Assembly (NCBI GenBank): GCA_025782395.1
Contig: JALGZD010000120.1
Location: 44,607-108,606, forward strand
Reading direction: 5' to 3'
From: a bacterium
Lineage (GTDB): Bacteria; Joyebacterota; Joyebacteria; Joyebacterales; Joyebacteraceae
DNA length: 64,000 nucleotides
Part shown: in pieces, positions 1 to 7,766 of the stretch
Position numbering within the stretch: position 1 is the stretch's first letter
Layout: each line of letters begins with the position of its first letter
Position numbers and translations under genes: made by a program
The notes under the pieces: model-generated
Database searches by the model: none
Told to the model about the DNA's origin: nothing
What the model saw: the letters and a program-made list of their open reading frames with translations, nothing else

Positions 1-862
1 TTGACAGAAGCGCGAACGCTATCATGCCGTTTGCGAATATGACCGCTTCTCCGGCACCCGTTCCTATGCCGTAGACGTTGAAGAAGACGCGGCAGATCGC
101 GTAGATGCCGAGGCTTTTGATGACAACGCCTGAGAGCATCGCCGAGATCGGTGCCGGAGCCGAAGGATGTGCGTCGGGAAGCCACGCGTGGAACGGCACC
201 AGTGCCGCCTTCAGACCGAAGCCCATAAGGAAGAACGCCCCGGCGAGAAGCAGTGCCGGATTCATCTCGCCGCCAAACCTCATCGCTATCTCTCTCGCGA
301 CGTCTGCCATGTTGAGAGAACCAGTTACCGCGTAGACCGTCCCGATGCCGAACAGCAGCATCACGGATGCCACGCTGCCGAGGATCAGGTATTTGAAACC
401 CGCCTCCAGCTCCTCCGCGCCGACTCCGAACGCGACAAGAGCGTACGACGCGATCGATGCGACCTCGAGGAACACATAGAGATTGAAGAGGTCTCCCGAC
501 ACAACCACCCCGTTCATCCCGGCCACCATCAGCATGAAGAGCGCGTAGTACTTGGTGAGACCGGTGTACGTCTGCATGTACTTGAGCGAGAAGAGAATGC
601 AGAGAAACCCGATCACGTTGATCGCTATGAGCAACAACGTCGAAAGACCGTCGCTCACCAGTGCGATTCCCACCGGCGGTACCCAGCCCCCCATGTAATA
701 CACGGCCGCCGGCCTGCTCACTTGCAGCATCGACATGACCGCCAGTATCAGCATCGACAGCGGGGCAAGGGTCTCCCCGCTCTTCTTCCACCAGACGCCC
801 AGAAGGGGAATGAGGAAGGCCGCTCCGAGCGGGATCGCAACATAGAGTGGTAAAGGGTTCAT
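1..862 (-). CDS. MrpD/MbhH-type antiporter subunit (3' end beyond window)
   Basis: Proton-conducting membrane transporter of the NuoN/MrpD family; about 287 residues are visible and the reading frame runs off the window edge. It is expected to form one ion channel of the Mrp Na+/H+ antiporter module attached to the upstream hydrogenase. The translation begins MNPLPLYVAIPLGAAFLIP and is a run of hydrophobic helices. It includes the family segments GDLFNLYVFLEV and LVPFHAWLPDAHPSAP, which carry the conserved Glu and His/Lys residues of the ion path. The start at 862 lies 3 bases after the stop of the MrpC-like gene, so it is in the same operon. Length cannot be judged because the gene is cut. 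Confidence 0.9.
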   Translation of the reverse strand, partial: MNPLPLYVAIPLGAAFLIPLLGVWWKKSGETLAPLSMLILAVMSMLQVSRPAAVYYMGGWVPPVGIALVSDGLSTLLLIAINVIGFLCILFSLKYMQTYTGLTKYYALFMLMVAGMNGVVVSGDLFNLYVFLEVASIASYALVAFGVGAEELEAGFKYLILGSVASVMLLFGIGTVYAVTGSLNMADVAREIAMRFGGEMNPALLLAGAFFLMGFGLKAALVPFHAWLPDAHPSAPAPISAMLSGVVIKSLGIYAICRVFFNVYGIGTGAGEAVIFANGMIAFALLS

Positions 863-865
863 TGG

Positions 866-1213
866 CTATCCCCTCAGCTTGCTGATCACGGACATGTCAA
901 AGGTCCCATGCTTCTCGTAGAGCCGAATGCACATAGCCACCATGAGCGACAGGACACCCAGGCCGATGACGATGGATGTGAGCACCATCGCTTGCGGAAG
1001 AGGATCCACGAAGCGCTCGAGAGTAGCCGCGGGCATGTCCGGTTCGATGATCGGCGCCACGCCGCCGCTCTTGTACCCGACGATGATGAGATACAGATTC
1101 ACGGCGTAGTCCATGATGACTATGCCGAGAACTTTCTTCACGATGTTCTTCTTGGCCACGAGACAGTAGAGCCCCATTGTCAGAAGAACTATGCATAGGA
1201 AATATACGGTCAT
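866..1213 (-). CDS. MrpC/MbhG (NuoK-like) antiporter subunit
   Basis: A 115-residue membrane protein with three predicted helices (about 1-22, 28-50 and 75-98), the size and pattern of NuoK/MrpC/MnhC. The segment PLPQAMVLTSIVIG is typical of the third helix, where MrpC has PLPQALVLTAIVIG. It is a small subunit of the Na+/H+ antiporter membrane arm. Its ATG overlaps the stop codon of the MrpB-like gene by 4 bases (ATGA), indicating translational coupling, and the MrpD-like gene follows after 3 bases. Confidence 0.9.
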   Translation of the reverse strand: MTVYFLCIVLLTMGLYCLVAKKNIVKKVLGIVIMDYAVNLYLIIVGYKSGGVAPIIEPDMPAATLERFVDPLPQAMVLTSIVIGLGVLSLMVAMCIRLYEKHGTFDMSVISKLRG

Positions 1214-1665
1214 GCCAGCTCATCCTCGATCATGGCCCTGAAGGAACGTCTACGGAAAATCGCCAGCGCCGAGAAAACCAAGAAGAGCGAGCTGGCAACC
1301 TTGAACGCGATAGCGATATTCAGCGGCAGAATCATCCCTGAGCTCAAGAGCCGGAACACTTCCCCCCTGCCAAAGGTGTTCATGAAAAAGAAACCGACGG
1401 TTACGCCGAACCAACCGATGAGCAGGAACACGAGAGCTCCACCGCTGTCGGCAACGTGGGCTACCTTCTCGGGCAGCTTGGAAAAAGCCACGTCCTTCCC
1501 GTGCGCCAGCATCGTGAGAATGAAGGCGCATGCGATGATCACACCTCCGGCGAATCCCCCACCCGGCGTCAAGTGGCCATACAGCACAATGTACGCGCCG
1601 AATACTACGATGAAGCCGACAACGAAGTCCGTGATCGTCTTGACGATAACAGTCATGCCCTTCAT
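1210..1665 (-). CDS. MrpB/MbhF antiporter subunit
   Basis: A 151-residue membrane protein of the MnhB domain family. The diagnostic stretch YIVLYGHLTPGGGFAGGVI (about residues 25-43) is the most conserved motif of MrpB/MbhF. Four hydrophobic helices are evident. It belongs to the antiporter arm of the hydrogenase complex. The ATG overlaps the stop of the preceding MbhD/E-like gene by 4 bases, and its own stop overlaps the MrpC-like start, so these genes are translated as a coupled series. Confidence 0.92.
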   Translation of the reverse strand: MKGMTVIVKTITDFVVGFIVVFGAYIVLYGHLTPGGGFAGGVIIACAFILTMLAHGKDVAFSKLPEKVAHVADSGGALVFLLIGWFGVTVGFFFMNTFGRGEVFRLLSSGMILPLNIAIAFKVASSLFLVFSALAIFRRRSFRAMIEDELA

Positions 1666-2219
1666 GCGGCGACCACCTCCCCCTCCTTCTTCTTCCCGTC
1701 TCTTCTCAGCAGCGCCAGCGCTCCGAGAATCGAGGTGAAGAGCACCGTGGCCTCACCCATCGTATCGTATGCCCGGAAGTCCAGGATCACCGACGTTACG
1801 ATATTGGCGCAGTGTGTTGCAGGTAGTCCCGTGTGCACATACACCCTGGACACGCGCATGACCGGCTCGCCGAATTCGGGAAAGCCTCTGCCCCCGAATA
1901 TCATCGCCCCAAACCCGAGGACCAGCCCGAAGAAAATCAGCGATGTCACGACCGCCAGCGTATCTCGGTGCGACTCGACCGCCGTGTTGTCGAGAAGAAT
2001 CGTTCCCCTGATCAGGATGATCAGCACGAGAACTTCGACAACCAGCTGTGTGATCGCGATGTCCGGCGCTCCGAGGAAGAGGAACGCAACAGACAGCGCG
2101 AAACCGACCGCCGCCACCGAGATCACAGCGGACAGGAGGTTCCTGGTCTCAATGGCCACGATCGATCCCACGATCATGAACACCAGGAGTGCATAGAGCT
2201 GAGGAGTGATGTTTTCCAT
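1662..2219 (-). CDS. MbhD-MbhE-like fused antiporter subunit (MrpA C-terminal part)
   Basis: A 185-residue membrane protein corresponding to the C-terminal part of MrpA. The first about 80 residues are a DUF4040/MbhD unit, with VAFLFLGAPDIAITQLVVE as the family hallmark. The rest resembles MbhE, including the segment NIVTSVILDFRAYDTMGEA, which matches MrpA/MbhE NVTNVILVDFRGFDTLGE. In Pyrococcus mbh these are two genes; here they are one. The start at 2219 has a Shine-Dalgarno sequence (AAGGAG, 7 bases upstream) located inside the end of the NuoL-like gene, which it overlaps by 71 bases. Confidence 0.88.
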   Translation of the reverse strand: MENITPQLYALLVFMIVGSIVAIETRNLLSAVISVAAVGFALSVAFLFLGAPDIAITQLVVEVLVLIILIRGTILLDNTAVESHRDTLAVVTSLIFFGLVLGFGAMIFGGRGFPEFGEPVMRVSRVYVHTGLPATHCANIVTSVILDFRAYDTMGEATVLFTSILGALALLRRDGKKKEGEVVAA

Positions 2220-4101
2220 TAACTCGCTCCTTGAGCAGCGCCGTCAGTACTGCGAACACTATCGCGCCGAGGCCGATAACGCACCACGCGAGGTACGTCG
2301 ACAGGACGCCGCTGTGCATGGATCTCAATGCCTGAACAAAGACATCGCCGACCCGGCCACCGACCACGTGTACGTCGAACACCTTCTGCTCGGCGTTCAT
2401 GTAGAAACCCTTGAACGGAATCATCTCCTTTATCGTGTTGTAGAAGCCGGTTCCGGTCACGTGCATTGCATCCATCCGCTCCGGCGGTCTGATGCCACCC
2501 ACGAAAATACGCCCGACCCGCCGCGTCGTGAACTTCCCGATGAACACCACGAGCAGACCGATAATGATGCCCACAATGATAAGGCCCGTCGCGCTCGCGG
2601 GATCCCAGAAGCCCACGCCGAGAGCGATTGCACCCGTCGACGTCGAACCGACAGCCCCGTGAACGATCGGGTTGATAAACCTGTCGATCGGGAACTTCGC
2701 CCAGACGCCGAAGAGAATGCAGAGACCGGCAAGGACGAGCATCGGAACCCGCATAAACCAGGACGATTCCCTGACATGACTGAGCGCGCTCGGCTGCTGC
2801 CCGAGGAAGGCCGAGTAGAGAACCTTCACGAACGATGCGAGCGTCAGCGCGCTACCGAAGACCGCCACGAGAACAAAGATCCAGTACGCGCTGAAGCCCC
2901 GGCTCCCGAGTTCAACGATGCCTGCGTATATCATCCACTTCGAAACAAAGCCGTTGAATGGTGGCACACCCGAAATCGCGAAGGCCGCGACCGCCATCGT
3001 GATGAATGTGACCGGCATCGCCCTGGCAAGACCTCCGAGTTTCGAGATCTCGGTCGTCCCGGTCTGTTTCTCGATAGACCCGGCCCCCAGGAACAGGCCC
3101 GTCTTGTAGATCGCGTTGTTGAGCATATGAAAGAGGCCGCCGGCAATGGCTACGGGAATCCCCGTGCCGATGCCCAGTATCATGTACCCGACCTGACTGA
3201 CTGCGTGATACGCGAGGAGCACTTTCAGATCGTGCTGGATGAGCGCCATCATCACGGCCGCGAATATGGTCACCGCACCGATGATCATGAGCGTTAGAGA
3301 GAGACCCGGCCCGATGCTGAAGATATCAAGGCTGATCCTCGCAAGAAGATAGATACCCAGGAGCTTGTCGATTGATGCCGGCAGGAGCGCCATGACCGGT
3401 GTCGGCGCGCCCTTGGCCGCCGCCGGAACCCAGGTGTGGAACGGCATTGCGCCGGCCTTTGTGATGGCGCCCATCATCAGCAACAGATAGATGAAAGCGG
3501 ACGTCCCGTCCCCGACGAAGATCCTGAGGTGGCTCATCGAAAGGGTGCCATACTTGACCCAGATGAGAGCAACAGCAAGAAACATCGCAGCATCGGAGAA
3601 CCCGAGCATAAGGAAGCTCTTCGACGCCCCCGCCGATGCCTCGTCCTTCTTCCGACCGAGGTTGACATACAGGAAGAAAAGCGCAGTCAGCACTTCCCAG
3701 AAAATGAGGAGGATGAGCAAGCTGTTCGAGAGCACTGCTCCACAGCTGGCCGCCACGGTCCAGAGCAGATAAGCATAGTAACGTCTGCCGTCGTGCTCCT
3801 TCTCGAGCCACCCGACCGAGTAGATCCCTACGCCCAGACCAAACAGCGCCACAAATATAATAATGAAGGCGCTGAACTGGTTGAGCAGGAGATCAAACTG
3901 GACATCAAGGCCGCCAAACACCACCCAGTCCTTCGTGAACGAGAGCGGCCACTGTCCGAATAGCCGGAGCGCCGCTACGAACGCCCACGCAGTGCCCGCG
4001 AGTGCGATCACCTCCCTGACGCCCCTGACCCGTCTCGGGACGAAGAGACAGAGCAGACCGGCTATGGCAGGGATGACTATGGGAACCAGAATCTGTGGCA
4101 T
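2149..4101 (-). CDS. NuoL/HyfB-like proton-translocating transporter
   Basis: A 650-residue polytopic protein of the proton-conducting transporter family (NuoL/MrpA-N/HyfB). At least 14 hydrophobic segments are visible. Family motifs include FWEVLTALFFLYVNLGRK, AGAMPFHTWVPAAAKGAPTP and LLAYHAVSQVGYM, which contain the conserved Glu, Lys/His and Pro residues of the channel. It sits between the hydrogenase catalytic subunits and the Mrp module, where the second large antiporter-like subunit of group 4 hydrogenases is normally encoded. The last 23 residues (after LLKERV) are hydrophilic and arise from a 71-base overlap with the next gene. The start at 4101 is an ATG preceded by a purine-rich GGGGGAAAG. 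Confidence 0.92.
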   Translation of the reverse strand: MPQILVPIVIPAIAGLLCLFVPRRVRGVREVIALAGTAWAFVAALRLFGQWPLSFTKDWVVFGGLDVQFDLLLNQFSAFIIIFVALFGLGVGIYSVGWLEKEHDGRRYYAYLLWTVAASCGAVLSNSLLILLIFWEVLTALFFLYVNLGRKKDEASAGASKSFLMLGFSDAAMFLAVALIWVKYGTLSMSHLRIFVGDGTSAFIYLLLMMGAITKAGAMPFHTWVPAAAKGAPTPVMALLPASIDKLLGIYLLARISLDIFSIGPGLSLTLMIIGAVTIFAAVMMALIQHDLKVLLAYHAVSQVGYMILGIGTGIPVAIAGGLFHMLNNAIYKTGLFLGAGSIEKQTGTTEISKLGGLARAMPVTFITMAVAAFAISGVPPFNGFVSKWMIYAGIVELGSRGFSAYWIFVLVAVFGSALTLASFVKVLYSAFLGQQPSALSHVRESSWFMRVPMLVLAGLCILFGVWAKFPIDRFINPIVHGAVGSTSTGAIALGVGFWDPASATGLIIVGIIIGLLVVFIGKFTTRRVGRIFVGGIRPPERMDAMHVTGTGFYNTIKEMIPFKGFYMNAEQKVFDVHVVGGRVGDVFVQALRSMHSGVLSTYLAWCVIGLGAIVFAVLTALLKERVNGKHHSSALCTPGVHDRGIDRGH

Positions 4102-4119
4102 CTACTTTCCCCCGAGCCT

Positions 4120-5292
4120 CTAGAGGTTCTTCCTGAGCCATTCGGTCTTCTGGTGACTCAGTTTCATGAGATCGCGCCCGTTCGCGATCTTGCTCCCGCC
4201 CGGATCTATCGCGGCGATGCGCTCCGTGCAGCTGTAGCAGGGATCGATGACGGCGAAGATGAGCGTCGCGTCCGAGATAGTCTCGCCTTTCACGCGCGGC
4301 CGATAAGACGGAATATTCAGGAAGGTCGGCGCTCTCATCTTGTGCCGCTCAGGCATGTTCGTGCCGTTGGATCGGATGAAGTGGAAACACTCCCCTCGCG
4401 GCGCCTCGATACGGCCGATACCCTCTCCCCGGGGAATCTCGCGCACCTCGTTCCTGATCTCTCCCTTGGGCAGCTTCTTGATGCATTGCTTGATGATCTT
4501 GGTTGCTTCGATCATCTCGAGAAGCCTGACGACTCCTACCGCAAGACAATCGCCGTCGGGCTGAACTATCACGTCCCAGTCGACCTCGTCGTACGCGCCG
4601 TATGGCTCGTCGCGCCGGACGTCGATATCGACACCCGAGCCCCTCGCCGTCGGACCAAGGACCCCGTACGCAATCGCGTCCTCTTTGGTCAGAATACCGA
4701 CTCCCTTGAGACGACCGAGTATGACTGGATCATTGAGGATGACGTTGATAAGCATACTGGTCTTCTCCGCAAACTCGTCCATCGATTTCAGGACGGGCGG
4801 CCAGACCTCATCGGGGACATCGCGCCTGACACCGCCGGGGCAGTACCACGCGTAGTTGTTCCGGTTGCCCGTGATAGCCTCGAGCGCATCGAGAACCGGC
4901 TCACGGTACTTCCAGCCCCACATGAAGATGGTCCAGTATCCGATGATGTGTCCGGCGAGACCCACCCAGAGCATGTGACTGTGGAGCCGCTCCAGCTCGT
5001 GGACAATGGTCCTAAGATACCGCGCCCTGTCCGGCACGGTGATCCCCACGATGTCTTCCATCGCCAGTGTGGCGGCCCAACTGTGCGAAGCCGAGCAGAT
5101 ACCGCAGATCCGCTCAACCAGGAACACATCCTGATCGAACGTCTTCTCCTGCGCCAGGAGCTCCATCCCCCTGTGGATGCGCCCAAGCTCTATGTCGGCG
5201 CTGACTACGGTTTCTCCCTCAACCTGCAGGGTGATGTACTCAGGCTCCTCGAGGACGGGATGGAATGGTCCGATGGGAATAGTAGTACTCAT
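4120..5292 (-). CDS. group 4 [NiFe] hydrogenase large subunit (MbhL/EchE/NuoD-like)
   Basis: Catalytic subunit of a membrane-bound [NiFe] hydrogenase, facing the cytoplasm, expected to reduce protons or oxidise H2. All four nickel-ligand cysteines are present: RICGICSASH (C63 and C66) and DPCYSCTER (C352 and C355). This separates it from Complex I NuoD and from sulfane reductases of the MBS type, which lose ligands. The DPCxxCxxR ending with about 35 further residues is the group 4 pattern. Length is 390 residues. Its ATG directly abuts the TAG of the NuoC-like gene (TAGATG). Neighbours supply the NuoB-like small subunit, NuoH-like anchor and antiporter subunits. Confidence 0.95.
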   Translation of the reverse strand: MSTTIPIGPFHPVLEEPEYITLQVEGETVVSADIELGRIHRGMELLAQEKTFDQDVFLVERICGICSASHSWAATLAMEDIVGITVPDRARYLRTIVHELERLHSHMLWVGLAGHIIGYWTIFMWGWKYREPVLDALEAITGNRNNYAWYCPGGVRRDVPDEVWPPVLKSMDEFAEKTSMLINVILNDPVILGRLKGVGILTKEDAIAYGVLGPTARGSGVDIDVRRDEPYGAYDEVDWDVIVQPDGDCLAVGVVRLLEMIEATKIIKQCIKKLPKGEIRNEVREIPRGEGIGRIEAPRGECFHFIRSNGTNMPERHKMRAPTFLNIPSYRPRVKGETISDATLIFAVIDPCYSCTERIAAIDPGGSKIANGRDLMKLSHQKTEWLRKNL

Positions 5293-5721
5293 CTACTCAT
5301 CTCTCCTCATTGGATGGAAATCCGCCGGCCTGTCGTGAGAAGAGAGGATCTTGCGCGGATCCGGGTGGCCGACGAACTCGACACCCAGGAAGTCAAAGAT
5401 CTCTCGCTCGATAAAGTCCGCGGCAGGGTAATACTGTGTAAGCGCTTCTATCTTCGGGAACGGCTTATCGAGAGTGGTCCTGATATTCACCACCGTGCCC
5501 TCACGATCGAACGCGAAATGGTACAGAAGTTCCACCCCTGTCGACCGGTCACTCCCCGTTGCCGTCGTAAGCCTCCCACCCTCCACCTCGTACATGTGCC
5601 GCAGCACAGTCATCCAGTCGTCGTTCGAGACCGCCACGTATGCCCGTTTCGGGCTGTGCTCGTGGATATCCACGCGGTCTCCGAACTTCGTCTTCAAGTT
5701 CTCGAGAACCTGCTTGCTCAT
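5293..5721 (-). CDS. hydrogenase subunit of the NuoC/MbhK/EchD family
   Basis: A 142-residue soluble protein of the 30-kDa NADH-dehydrogenase/hydrogenase family, which bridges the large subunit and the membrane arm without binding a cofactor. The C-terminal half has the family signature EREIFDFLGVEFVGHPDPR followed by ILSSHD, matching NuoC ERExxDxxGxxFxGHPDLRRIL. The middle has the typical YHFAFDREGTVVNIRT strand. It begins with ATG at 5721 after a 75-base spacer that holds a GC-rich hairpin, and it abuts the large subunit gene. Confidence 0.9.
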   Translation of the reverse strand: MSKQVLENLKTKFGDRVDIHEHSPKRAYVAVSNDDWMTVLRHMYEVEGGRLTTATGSDRSTGVELLYHFAFDREGTVVNIRTTLDKPFPKIEALTQYYPAADFIEREIFDFLGVEFVGHPDPRKILSSHDRPADFHPMRRDE

Positions 5722-5752
5722 CGTCTCGTCACTCCCCGAGCCCGGGCTTCGA

Positions 5753-5770
5753 GCGGCGATCCTGCGCCGC
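5753..5770 (-). other. GC hairpin in the spacer between NuoB- and NuoC-like genes
   Basis: A perfect 6-bp inverted repeat GCGGCG/CGCCGC with a 6-base loop lies in the 75-base spacer between the small-subunit gene and the NuoC-like gene. There is no U-tract, so it is not a standard terminator. A role in mRNA processing or stability is inference only. Confidence 0.35.
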
Positions 5771-5796
5771 GATTCCGACCGCGCTCTCCTGTCTCA

Positions 5797-6210
5797 CTAG
5801 AGCTTCCCCATGAGCTTCACTACCGCGCCGATGATCGCCTCAGGACGCGGTGGACACCCTGGGACGTACGCGTCAACCGGGATATGTTTGTCGACCGGTC
5901 CCGCGAAGTTGTACCCATCCTTGAAGATCCCGCCCGTGCACGCACATGCCCCGATAGCTACCACCGCAACAGGTTTAGGTGCCTGCTCGTATGCTTCGAT
6001 GAGATCGGGCATGACCTTTCGTGGTACGCTGCCCGAGACGAGAAGCACGTCGGCGTGCTTCACGCTACCAACCAGCTTCATACCGAAGCGCTCTATGTCG
6101 AACTTAGGGCACAGACAATCGAGAACCTCAATGTCGCAGTTGTTGCACGCACCCGCGTTCAGGTGAAACACCCACAGCGATTTCTTGAATCCCCATTTGA
6201 TTGCGTCCAT
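5797..6210 (-). CDS. [NiFe] hydrogenase small subunit (NuoB/MbhJ/EchC-like)
   Basis: A 137-residue subunit that carries the [4Fe-4S] cluster next to the NiFe site. The four ligand cysteines are visible: CNNC (C22 and C25), the Cys in GACACTGG, and PGCPPRPE near residue 119. The length is that of the group 4 (single-cluster) small subunits. I chose the ATG at 6210 (MDAIKWGFKKSLWV), which has GGGGAG just upstream. A longer TTG start at 6243 would overlap the NuoH-like gene and add a non-conserved 11-residue extension. Confidence 0.93.
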   Translation of the reverse strand: MDAIKWGFKKSLWVFHLNAGACNNCDIEVLDCLCPKFDIERFGMKLVGSVKHADVLLVSGSVPRKVMPDLIEAYEQAPKPVAVVAIGACACTGGIFKDGYNFAGPVDKHIPVDAYVPGCPPRPEAIIGAVVKLMGKL

Positions 6211-6232
6211 TTGCTCCCCGTCCGCTCTCGAC

Positions 6233-7171
6233 CTAGAACCCAAGGATCGCCAGGACCATGCCCACGACCGCGATCAGCGTGACCGGCCCCCAGAAGAACC
6301 TCATGGCCTGATCGATTCTGACTCTCGGGTTCACGTTCTTGATGAGGACAATGATCACGATGATTATCAGGTACTTCACGATCGTGTAGAGGATATTCCA
6401 GCCCGAGAAGACCAGCCCTCCCCAGAAGACCGTAATGAAAAGAATGGGCAGTGTGAAAAGCAGCATGGCCTGCTGGAGTTTGATGATGGCAAGCGCCGCG
6501 CCCGAGTACTCTATGTGCGTCCCATCCATGATCTCGGTATCTGCCTCGGGAATGTCGAACGGCGGATACGTGAGCTTGGCCTGTGCGACCAGGATGCAGA
6601 CGATGAACGCGAGAATGCAGGAGACGTTGCCGAGAAGCACGCCGTTGGCCGCTTGATACTCAAGGATGCCGTCGAGCCTCAGCGTCATTGGAGACACCTT
6701 CGTGACGGCCGTGAAGATCGCGATGATGAACGGAAGCTCGTAGGCCAGAACCAGTTTCATCTCGCGGCTCGCGCCTACGCTCGCAAGCGGATTGCTGGAA
6801 GCTGAGGCGCCGAGAATGATTCCCAGTGATGGGATAGTCAGCAGATAGATGACGCCGATCAGATCCCCCACAAAGCCTGCCCCGTTCAGATTCGTGAGCC
6901 AGAGCATTGTGGAGACCACACCTACGGCCGCGAACCCCGCCATCGGCGCGAAGAGGAATCCCGCCCGCCTCGCACCGGCCGGGATGACTATTTCCTTGCC
7001 CAGGAGCTTGAGGATGTCGGCGAACGGCTGGTACCACGGCGGGCCAACCCTCCACTGAACCAGCGCACTCACCTTTCGGTCGACCCACTGCGTGGCCAGT
7101 CCCATTGCGGCCGTGAAGAGCAGGCCAGGGAAGATGAGAAAGCTCAGAAGCAACCCGAGTGTTGAAGCCAT
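6233..7171 (-). CDS. membrane anchor subunit of the NuoH/HycD/EchB family
   Basis: A 312-residue integral membrane protein with about eight helices, homologous to NuoH/HycD/MbhM, which links the hydrogenase module to the antiporter arm. Family motifs are QWVDRKVSALVQWRVGPPWYQPFADILKL (partly, near residues 27-55; RVGP is the key), and LPFDIPEAD-type TYPPFDIPEADTEIMDGTHIEYSG, with the acidic residues that contact the small subunit. ATG at 7171 follows the ferredoxin gene by 54 bases. The stop at 6233 is 22 bases before the small-subunit start. Confidence 0.92.
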   Translation of the reverse strand: MASTLGLLLSFLIFPGLLFTAAMGLATQWVDRKVSALVQWRVGPPWYQPFADILKLLGKEIVIPAGARRAGFLFAPMAGFAAVGVVSTMLWLTNLNGAGFVGDLIGVIYLLTIPSLGIILGASASSNPLASVGASREMKLVLAYELPFIIAIFTAVTKVSPMTLRLDGILEYQAANGVLLGNVSCILAFIVCILVAQAKLTYPPFDIPEADTEIMDGTHIEYSGAALAIIKLQQAMLLFTLPILFITVFWGGLVFSGWNILYTIVKYLIIIVIIVLIKNVNPRVRIDQAMRFFWGPVTLIAVVGMVLAILGF

Positions 7172-7225
7172 CCTGTTACCTCTCTCGTTGACTTGAATGC
7201 AAAGGCGTCTCGTCCGACTGGCCCG

Positions 7226-7708
7226 CTACCTCGTCCTCCGCACCGTTTTCATCACGCTACGGGATCCGCGCATCGGAACGCCTTTCTGAGCCTCCATGTC
7301 GCTGATATCCTCGAACGTGCGCGCCCCGGAGACGCACGTCCCGGCACACATCGAATCCTTCCCCTCGAGAGTCCGCCAGTTGCAGAGATCGCACTTGTCG
7401 AGCGTGTGCCGCGTCTTCAGGAGATCGATAGCTCCGAAGGGGCACGCCTGCGCACATGATGTGCAACCACTGCACTTGATGTTGCTTCGAACAACCAGAC
7501 CATCATCGCGCCGCTTGATCGCCTCCTGTGGGCACGCCGCTTCACAGAGCGGCTGCTCGCAGTGCCGGCAGTTCATCTGCAGCACAATGTTCGTCATGAT
7601 CCGCGAAGCTTCGAGCTGGTTCTGCATGTTGTGCGAATAGAAGCATGCCGCGAGGCAGCTCTTGCAACTGATGCAGCGCCCGTAGTCGAGGACGTTTCTC
7701 TTGTTCAT
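7226..7708 (-). CDS. 4x[4Fe-4S] polyferredoxin subunit (HycB/HydN-like)
   Basis: A 160-residue electron-transfer protein with the cysteine arrangement of DMSO-reductase-B/HycB ferredoxins: CISCKSCLAAC near residue 13, CRHCEQPLCEAAC near 50, CSGCTSCAQAC near 80 and CDLCNW with a later Cys near 110. It would carry four [4Fe-4S] clusters and join the diaphorase/molybdopterin-like subunits to the hydrogenase. The chosen ATG (MNKRNVLDYG) at 7708 has AGGAGAG upstream. The C-terminal 30 residues are basic and non-conserved. It replaces the NuoI-like subunit found in most Mbh operons. Confidence 0.9.
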   Translation of the reverse strand: MNKRNVLDYGRCISCKSCLAACFYSHNMQNQLEASRIMTNIVLQMNCRHCEQPLCEAACPQEAIKRRDDGLVVRSNIKCSGCTSCAQACPFGAIDLLKTRHTLDKCDLCNWRTLEGKDSMCAGTCVSGARTFEDISDMEAQKGVPMRGSRSVMKTVRRTR

Positions 7709-7736
7709 CCAGCTCTCCTGCGAATCACGCTTCTGC

Positions 7737-7755
7737 AGGCCGCCTGCGGCGGCCT
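7737..7755 (-). other. strong GC hairpin between molybdopterin-like and ferredoxin genes
   Basis: A perfect 8-bp stem (AGGCCGCC/GGCGGCCT) with a 3-base loop fills the 58-base spacer between two genes of the same operon. It has no U-tract, so it is not a clear terminator. It could stabilise or partially terminate the transcript; this is inference. Confidence 0.4.
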
Positions 7756-7766
7756 CGCGCCAGCCG

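Noticed and set aside
4120..5292. Sulfane-reductase (MBS) or Complex I NuoD instead of a hydrogenase
   Set aside because: All four Ni-ligand cysteines are present in both CxxC motifs, so a true [NiFe] hydrogenase is the better call.
4153..6282. Long plus-strand open frame of 709 codons opposite the hydrogenase genes
   Set aside because: It lies antisense to three confident genes with conserved motifs. Its product is Arg/Asp-rich with no recognisable domain, as expected from codon bias on the other strand.
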